A stretch of 64,000 nt of DNA, from positions 71,531,053 to 71,595,052 of the forward strand of contig CM060732.1 of NCBI GenBank assembly GCA_030704615.1. Reading direction: 5' to 3'. Below the pieces are notes generated by a model. It had not been told where the DNA came from. It did not search any database and saw nothing but the letters and a program-made list of their open reading frames with translations. Shown here in pieces: positions 57,691-64,000 of the stretch (position 1 is the first letter of the stretch; every line of letters starts with the position of its first letter). The stretch comes from Takakia lepidozioides. Taxonomy: Eukaryota; Streptophyta; Takakiopsida; Takakiales; Takakiaceae. The position numbers were made by a program, and so were the translations under genes.

Positions 57691-58775
57691 CTGGCTTTTT
57701 AGGAGAGGTACGCTTCCTCAACCGACTTCTCATAGAAGCGACACCACATCTCCAGCAATCTACATGTGCACTCAGACTCAACCTTCTCAAGTGCCTTTAT
57801 GTCTTTCGGGTCCAAGTGGCACTGATACCGGGAGTCGCCTTCATTAAACTTAATCATGCTATTGCCGACCGTCACATGTCGAGACATGAGTGCCCTGAAT
57901 TGAGAACCCATTTTGCACACAGCACACGACCTTCAGCAGACTGTCGAGGTGGAGCAGAGTGCGAGTGAGCAGACTCATAAAGCATAAAAGAAGACTGAGT
58001 AGCAGACTCAGCACACGCATGAACAAGATCAGCATACAAACCAGCGGACTCAGCCGACTCAACAGACTCTAACGACTGAGCAGAGCCACTGTACTTACTT
58101 GTGCATCTGTAGTAGAAAAGCCACTTCCTTGTCCGTCTCGAATGCCAATTTCCGGTCCTTGTTCATGAACACTTGGGACTTACTACCTTTCTTTGCTGGT
58201 TTCTTTGTAGCACGTCCCTCACCAACTTCCTTAGTCTACTGGACGACAGTCCGCTTCTTTGCTTTCCCCTTACCCTGGGATGGAGCCACTGATGTGCCTG
58301 GGTTGGATTCACCAGACTGACGAAGTGATGCGGTCGTGCTTCGCAACACAACAGTGTCTGCAGGTTTGTTCACACTTGCATGACCTGTCTTGGCAGCTTT
58401 GCGGGTCACATGCGTTGAACTGATCCGTGCATCTGGCGGGGTGCTCAGAAGCAGATCTCTTGTGGTTCTAGAACTAGCGTTCACAACATGGGTGGGATGT
58501 GGAATGTCTTGGGAGGGGAAGGGAGTCTCAAGCTCGTTGCCTCCAATACCCTGTTGGGACAGCAGACAACTGTCAATTCTGTGAAACAGTGAAGATGCAA
58601 AAAAATGAAATAACAGACGCGAATGAGGGCAGGGCACAACCTTCACCGCCTCATTCGAAACAAGCACATGGGCAGACTGCTCCCCTGGTTGAACACCCAA
58701 GGCTGGGACTGGTATGGGCAGAGGTGCTGTGTGTGTGTGTGTGTGAGGCATGTTGGCAGTCAGTCTATCCATGCT
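57690..58775 (-). CDS. Two-exon gene of unknown function, convergent with MULE gene B
   Basis: On the - strand an upstream frame (about 58775-58100) is Ser/Thr/Pro-rich, then basic (GKGKAKKRTVVQ, RATKKPAKKGSKSQ), then FMNKDRKLAFETDKEVAFLL, up to a donor GTAAGT near 58105. A TAG interrupts it near 58235. The gap to an acceptor near 57945 is filled with AGTCTGCTG-like motifs. The next exon (about 57944-57699) has GSQFRALMSRHVTVGNSMIK, DPKDIKALEKVESECTCRLL and EMWCRFYEKSVEEAYLS, then a stop. This second exon looks like a real helical domain but I do not know the family. It faces MULE gene B tail to tail. It might be an accessory transposon gene. Confidence 0.4.
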
Positions 58776-58985
58776 CAGTTTGCTGTTCAGTCTCCTTGTC
58801 TGCCTGGCCAGTCTGCTCAGTCTGTTCCTTGGTCTTGACAGTCTGCTGTTCCTCGGTGTGGACAGTTCCGGCAGTCTGCTCTTCCTCGGTCTGGACAGTC
58901 TGCTGTTATGGCAAGTGGACAGTCTGCTCTTCCTCGGTCTGGATAGTTTGTTGTTCCGGCATGTGGACAGTCTGCTCTTTTTTTA
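58775..58985. repeat. GACAGTCTGCTGTTCCTCGG-type tandem motif cluster
   Basis: CAGTCTGCT recurs about every 30-35 bases between 58797 and 58982, usually with a TTCCTCGGTCTGGACAG-type spacer, forming a short imperfect tandem array. Confidence 0.8.
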
Positions 58986-59346
58986 TTTTTTTTCATATGA
59001 TACTGGGTTAGGGTGTTTGCTTTTCTTTATGGTGCTGGGTTTGGATTGGCGGTTTTGGTTGTGGGTCTTGGGGTTAAAAGGATAAACGGTGTAATTAGGA
59101 TTCACCTACCTAAAATGTGGTTCAATCTGATAATTGCAAAGCGCTAGGTCTCAACAATTTTTTCCATGATGTGGGCATCCCGAAGATAGAACGTGAGGAA
59201 GGATTTATTGTCTTGGGCTCTAGCACCATAGGGATGCTCCGCCTTTGGTTACCAATTTTGAAAGCCCCGAGGCTGAGGCATAGGGTGTTTTTGCCAACGG
59301 TTTTTGAGAAATGAAAGTGTTGGTGGTGTGTGTTAATTAGGATGCG

Positions 59347-60941
59347 ATGGTGAGGAAACATCGATCCGTCTCCCTCGAGGATGAGGAGGTAGTACCACAA
59401 ATCGATTGTGGCCCTAGAGCGACCATTTTTCGTGGCGAGGAGCCACCCATTGCACCTGATCCAATACAGGCTGCCGGGCACAATCGTAGAAGGGACCGGG
59501 GCCAAATTTCAGGTGATGCGGAGGATGTTGACACTCCGGGATTGAGTCGGGTGCACCGCAGATTGCCCCCTCGCGGGCCACCCCGTCCAACCACGTCCAC
59601 CTTTGACCCCCCTGAAAGGATTGAGTGTTGGTGCACTAAGTATTGGGAACGGATACCGCCGGACAGCACCAGACCACCGAGGCGGCGACCGCATGTTGTC
59701 GAAAAACATTACAAGAAGAACAAGATTACGGATGCGGCAAAGGTGAGTGTTTTTTCCACCCCTCTCATTAACATTCATTTAAGGTACATTTAGGTTTATC
59801 TAATAATATAGTATGATTGGTAAGCATACATGAATCAAAATTACGATATAAGTATTGATGCGTCGTTCACTACGCATATTGCATCCACGACTTGATGCCC
59901 AAGCTCGCAATCACATTGCACATGAGGCATTTCGCGCCGGTCTACTTGCAAAATTTGTGCCAGAGCATGTGCCCGATGTGACCAGTTGGTTCCCCCAGCA
60001 GCACGTAGATGAGATGCGTAGGGTCGAGGGGTATCGGAGGTGTCATAGGCATTATGGCCGGCGACGAGCAGCCCCCCCCTCCAGTTTCCTCAGGCGGTCC
60101 CCCTGATTGTGGCCTCCCCCCCCCCCCCCCCCCGTCTGTTTCTTTGCCTGATCCGGACGTTGTACCCCCGGCTGCACCTCCGACATTACATCCTCAATCA
60201 CCTCCACTTTCATCTCCTCCGCCAGCAGTACCACCTCCACCTCCACCTCCACGTGCATGTGCCCCTCGAACCCCTAGGAGGGGTCGGCTTCGCCCTAGGT
60301 TTCCTCCCCTTCGGCTTGGGCGGCCTGAGCCGAATCCTCGCCCCCGATGGGAAGCGCATAGGACTATGTTATTGAGGACCGTCCAACCTCGTTGTTAGGG
60401 GAATCATCTCGACCCTCCCACCCCCATCCGAGAAAATGTGGAGTTCGAGTATTGGGGGAGACGGTATGTTGTGAGAGCCGCTACAGACCCTGCTATGGGT
60501 CGGGGTTTATTCACGGTCAATGATATTGTGGTTCCTCCTCGGAGAAACAACATGGTGGACTTGTTTCTCTACTACGGTCCATACTATACCTCCGCGGAGT
60601 TCCGTACATTACGCCTCGAAGCCCCATACATCCTACCCTACATTTTGTGTGTCAACGGACAGGATGTACGTAGACGGGGGTTGTCTCCCATTGAAATCAG
60701 ATTTTGTGATGGTGACCCCGACATCTTCGACAATGTTGCTGGGCTAGTCAATAGTTCTTTTGGTCATCCTAGGAGAACCAATGTAGTATGGGACGAGCGA
60801 AGCGATGGGCATGAGAGCTTTTGTGGTCATACGTCAATATACTGTGAGAGGATGCACATGTTTGTGATGATATGTGCTAGTAGGACTATTAGGGCTGGTA
60901 GCGAACTATTTGCATCATACGAGTTTTCCCGGGATGATTGA
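59347..60941 (+). pseudogene. SET-domain-like protein with Pro-rich N-terminal region
   Basis: An N-terminal exon (59347-59742) encodes a basic, Pro/Arg-rich region (ERIECWCTKYWERIPP) and ends at donor GTGAGT. Next come DAQARNHIAHEAFRAGLLAK (about 59870-59930) and a Pro-rich linker with homopolymer C (60117-60132). After a TAG at 60396-60398 the same frame continues with FEYWGRRYVVRAATDPAMGR, GLFTVNDIV, LFLYYGPYYTSAEF, IFDNVAGLVNSSFGHP, then MHMFVMICASRTIRAGSELF and ASYEF (to 60941). GRGLF, the AGLVNSSF segment in the N-H-S position and I-x-A-G-x-E/S-L-x-x-x-Y fit the SET fold that methylates lysines using SAM. The usual NHS motif is NSS here. The TAG, at least one frame change and the lack of a clean splice model make it a pseudogene or a gene with unresolved introns. 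Confidence 0.6.
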
Positions 60942-61199
60942 GACCTCCGAATACAGCGTGAGTGGGATGTGTATGATAGAAATAGGGTTCCTTTGAGACA
61001 GGGATCGCGTAGAGGGGCATTGTAGATATTCTCATGATGTACTTTGTATACATCCGATTAATCGATTGATGTAAAAAAATTTCTTTGTTGCTCGTGTGGG
61101 TTGCAACTTTGCATATGTGATCTAAACATACTTGTGCACATGTGGACCAAATATGAGCTTGAACCAAGTTGATTCAATGGGTCATTCTAGTGTTGAACG

Positions 61200-61893
61200 T
61201 GTCGTGCGCATACATATCGCTACACAACTACATCGCTGTCCAAAACCACACAACACATGTGCACACCACACACTAGTATACCACTAGTCCACCACTAGTC
61301 CAGCCACTAGTCCAACCACTAGGCTACAACTAGTCAGTCACTAGGCTGCCACTATGCTGCCCACTATGGCAGTCACTAGTCCACACAATGATAAAGAAGA
61401 AGAATACAAGCACAAGCTCATGCGAGCTCACAAAGCTGAAGCATAAACTCATGCATATATAACCTCATCACTCAAATACAAGTCAAGCCAAGTGCACCCC
61501 ACGCCATGGGGAATCCACACTATGGCGCCATAGCTAGGCGCGGTGAGGCTCAACTCGAGAAAGATGAGCCTCCCGCGCTTGCCGTGAAGATAACCACTCC
61601 AGGGCCTAAATCTGCCTGGACCCCTGGATTGACACTTGGGCCAATCCCAAATGTCAATATGTAAAAGCTAGCTGTTTCCTAGCTAGTTTCACACTAGTGG
61701 TAAAATAACTTGACAGCTGTCGTGCGCATACATATCGCTACACAACTACATCGCTGTCCAAAACCACACAACACATGTGCACACCACACACTAGTATACC
61801 ACTAGTCCACCACTAGTCCAACCACTAGGCTACAACTAGTCAGTCACTAGGCTGCCACTATGCTGCCCACTATGGCAGTCACTAGTCCACACA
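61200..61893 (-). repeat. 3' LTR of gypsy element 2
   Basis: On the - strand it begins TGTGTGGACTAGTGACTG at 61893, right after a purine tract (AGCTAGGGGGGCGAT), and is taken to end GCGCACGACA at 61200. A TATA box (TTATATATGC, - strand) lies near 61453-61464. A ~180-base sequence bounded by TG and CA occurs at both ends (61200-61387 and 61718-61893, one copy with 12 extra bases) and is rich in CCACTAGTCC words. The partner LTR is outside the window, so the boundary at 61200 is not proven; a shorter ~180-base LTR is possible. Confidence 0.6.
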
Positions 61894-62153
61894 ATCGCCC
61901 CCCTAGCTGGTGCTTAGGTCCCTCTAAGTCTAGGTAGCCACACGATGTGATAGTGACCATAGCCTCACTAAGTCCTCCACCACTATCCCTACTACACTCA
62001 AACTCGATAGATCAAGAGGCCGGGTGCAAGAGTTGCCCCATCGTTAGTCGCCGTCTTGCAACCTGTGAACTTGAGCTTGGGATCTCATGTATTGACTCCT
62101 ATGAGCTTGGCCTCCCATGTCTTGTTAGCTGCCTCCAGTCATGTCCACTGCCA
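61894..62153 (-). other. 3' untranslated part and polypurine tract of gypsy element 2
   Basis: Between the pol stop and the LTR there are about 260 non-coding bases ending, on the - strand, in AGCTAGGGGGGCGAT (about 61894-61908), the likely plus-strand primer site. Confidence 0.65.
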
Positions 62154-64000
62154 CTATCCCAAGCAGTGTGGACACAACCAATCTCTGTCAGGAACCTTCT
62201 CAAGAGGTGGTGTCACGCATCCCATATGCCAACCCCTTGAACATCGATCACACACCAGCATGGTGGCTGCCCCTTTGGCAGACCCACAGAGCATGCACCT
62301 CAAACCTGCAGGTACCACTGCCAAGTTTGGGTCAACTCTGCCATCGACATTGGGAAGGTGACATGGCGCACAATTACGCACATGGTCCTTCCAAGTCATG
62401 CCATCCCGACCCTCCAAGATCAGGACCCCTGAGGGCAACACCTCTCGAACCCTCATAATAACACGCCCTGCAGTAACATCCAGAGTCGTAAGAGCAGTCT
62501 GCTGCAAATAAACATAGTCACCAGGGCTAAACCTCCGAACCCCAGGACGATATCCTCCACCACGTATAGTGGCATACCTCAACGTATCACGGTGCTGTGC
62601 AATGGCAAGGTTCTCAAAAGCCATGGGCATGACTTTCTTGAACAACTCTGCACGCTGATTACATGCACGTACCCACACGTCCGGATCGTCAAGGTTAAGG
62701 ACTTGAGCAGTGTCCCTACGAATGGCTGCAGGCAAATCCGGCTCTCGGCCAAAGAGAAGGAAATATGGTGAGAAGGAGGCAAGTGATGCTTGTTTGCTGA
62801 ACCTGTAGCCCATGGCTAACCAAGGAACCTGAAGATCCCAATCTCCTAGGTGTCCCTTCTGCAAGCCATACTTGCGCAAACCCCTCTTCACCGTCTGAAC
62901 AACTCTCTCTGCTAAGCCATCGGCCTCAGGATGATCCCGAGAAGTGGTGCGGTGGTCTATCAAGGCTTTATCACACAAAGCCTGAAACTCCCCCAAGAAC
63001 TCTCTCCTTTGGTCCGTGAGTACCTCAGCTGGAGCACCAAATCGGCTAAGCACACGATCCAAGAATGCATACGCAGCCCCCTCACTAGCCTTGTCAGGCA
63101 ATGGAACCAACTCAATCCACTTGGAGAAGTGCTCCACCATCACCAACACATATCTGTGGTGGCGCATAGTCAGTAGCAACGGTCCTGCGAAGTCAAGACT
63201 CCACCTGTAGCCCAATCCCATGATTGGTAAAGGATGCAACTGTGGTGTAGGGGCGTTGAATGAAGCACGCACCCTGTCACACACCATGCACCTAGCCACG
63301 AACTGTTGCACCTCTGTATGCATACCACGCCACCAATACTGCCCCTGCAGTAAACTGTGAGTGCGTCGCACTCCAAAATGCCCCAACTCCTCATGGGCAT
63401 GCCGCACTAACCGTGCACGCTGTGTGGGGTGAGGCACAATCCTTACCCGACCATCCTCCCACACTCGAAGTAGGTGTATCCCCTCCCACTTGAACCTCTT
63501 GGCTCGTTGCAGGATCCGATCCCTCTCCCTGGCAGTCACAATGGCTGCTGTGTCTCCCGTGCGGAGGTAGTCCAACACAGCCGAATCCTCATCATCACTA
63601 GCCTCAGGGTCCTCAGACACTCCATCTACAGTCATCCCTGTTGTAGGTCCAATCTGACCTCCCGATGCCAAGATACACAAAAATGCAGATGCGTGCCATC
63701 CCGGCACCATCTCCTCGTCCGTCTCACCATGCCACCGAGCTCCAGTGTCATCCTGCTGGCTCATGCATGGATTGCGACTCAATCCATCCGCATCCCGATT
63801 GACCAAACCCGGTCGATGCACAACCTGAAAGTCATACTCCTGGAGTATAAGTGCCCACCGTGCAAGCTTCCCCGTAAGCTTGTCTGACTCCATCAACCAC
63901 TTGAGTGGCTGGTGATCCGTGACAAGGGTGAAAAGATTGCCGTATAGATAGCACCTGAAGTGTGCCACGGCCCACACTGCAGCTAAGCACTCTCCCTCAT
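62154..64000 (-). CDS. Ty3/gypsy pol (RNase H and integrase) ending in a PHD finger
   Basis: An intact frame enters from beyond the window and runs to TAG at 62154-62156; about 607 residues are visible from 63977. RNase H C-part: LVTDHQPLKWLM and RDADGLSRNP. Integrase: HHCC zinc finger (HAHEELGHFGVRRTH to CMVCDRV, about 63265-63400), core with SLDFAGPLL (first Asp, about 63190-63200), VLTDQRREF (second Asp, about 63020) and PEADGLAERVVQ (Glu, about 62905), then a VRRFSPGDYVYL module. Residues 560-607 are a full C4HC3 PHD finger: CMLC, CDRC, WHMGC, CPHC with spacing C2C-11-C2C-4-H2C-14-C2C (about 62157-62300). PHD fingers read histone H3 tails; here it takes the place of a chromodomain. No stop or frameshift was seen, so the element may be young. 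Confidence 0.9.
   Translation of the reverse strand, partial: EGECLAAVWAVAHFRCYLYGNLFTLVTDHQPLKWLMESDKLTGKLARWALILQEYDFQVVHRPGLVNRDADGLSRNPCMSQQDDTGARWHGETDEEMVPGWHASAFLCILASGGQIGPTTGMTVDGVSEDPEASDDEDSAVLDYLRTGDTAAIVTARERDRILQRAKRFKWEGIHLLRVWEDGRVRIVPHPTQRARLVRHAHEELGHFGVRRTHSLLQGQYWWRGMHTEVQQFVARCMVCDRVRASFNAPTPQLHPLPIMGLGYRWSLDFAGPLLLTMRHHRYVLVMVEHFSKWIELVPLPDKASEGAAYAFLDRVLSRFGAPAEVLTDQRREFLGEFQALCDKALIDHRTTSRDHPEADGLAERVVQTVKRGLRKYGLQKGHLGDWDLQVPWLAMGYRFSKQASLASFSPYFLLFGREPDLPAAIRRDTAQVLNLDDPDVWVRACNQRAELFKKVMPMAFENLAIAQHRDTLRYATIRGGGYRPGVRRFSPGDYVYLQQTALTTLDVTAGRVIMRVREVLPSGVLILEGRDGMTWKDHVRNCAPCHLPNVDGRVDPNLAVVPAGLRCMLCGSAKGAATMLVCDRCSRGWHMGCVTPPLEKVPDRDWLCPHCLG

Noticed and set aside
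59122-59505. A - strand open frame of 127 codons opposite the SET-like gene's first exon
   Set aside because: It crosses non-coding sequence and lacks a domain; the + strand frame has a good splice donor and continues toward the SET-like part.
1-64000. tRNA or rRNA genes, and a bacterial or organellar origin
   Set aside because: No cloverleaf or rRNA stretch was recognised by eye. Spliced nuclear-type genes and nested plant transposons rule out a bacterial or organelle genome. A covariance-model scan would be needed to exclude a tRNA.

Overview
The window is nuclear DNA of a land plant. Two spliced plant genes show this: a DCD-domain (B2-type) gene and an organelle-type small heat-shock protein gene. 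The rest is plant-type transposons (Ty3/gypsy and Ty1/copia LTR elements, a CACTA element, two MULE genes, LINE-like elements). A non-seed plant such as a bryophyte or lycophyte is my guess, not something the sequence proves. I found no rRNA, tRNA or CRISPR array. Only about 6-8 kb looks like ordinary host gene space.

Layout. 1-6461 is a Ty3/gypsy chromovirus-type element on the + strand; its 5' LTR starts before the window, its 3' LTR is 4869-6461, and about 1 kb of its coding region is inverted. 6462-8250 is an old Ty1/copia remnant (- strand). 8250-10190 is AT-rich decayed sequence. 10190-13600 is a 5'-truncated LINE (+). 13600-19170 is intergenic, with a GC-rich patch at 15.37-16.65 kb. 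19170-24267 is the DCD-domain gene (+). 25811-27064 is a three-exon small heat-shock protein gene (-) with heat-shock-element-like sites upstream. 28800-32459 is a MULE transposase pseudogene with a SWIM finger (+), facing a coiled-coil ORF (-).

34723-53500 is one copia element on the - strand with matching LTRs and a 5-bp target duplication (AACCT), swollen to 18.8 kb by nested insertions. One is a CACTA element (35117-40607, TAA duplication) that carries a PPR gene fragment and ten ~180-bp tandem repeats. The other is a head-to-head pair of chromodomain/RNase H retroelement copies (42203-50534), itself interrupted by 3.5 kb of exon-like sequence (46437-49920).

53501-61200 holds a second MULE transposase relic (+), a convergent - strand gene of unknown function, a dense scatter of AGTCTGCTG-like motifs, and a SET-domain-like gene (+). 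61200-64000 is the 3' half of a second Ty3/gypsy element (-) whose integrase ends in a PHD finger instead of a chromodomain.

Most promising for novelty: the chromodomain/RNase H retroelement pair, the PHD-ended gypsy integrase, and the motif-rich MULE neighbourhood with its convergent gene and SET-like gene.
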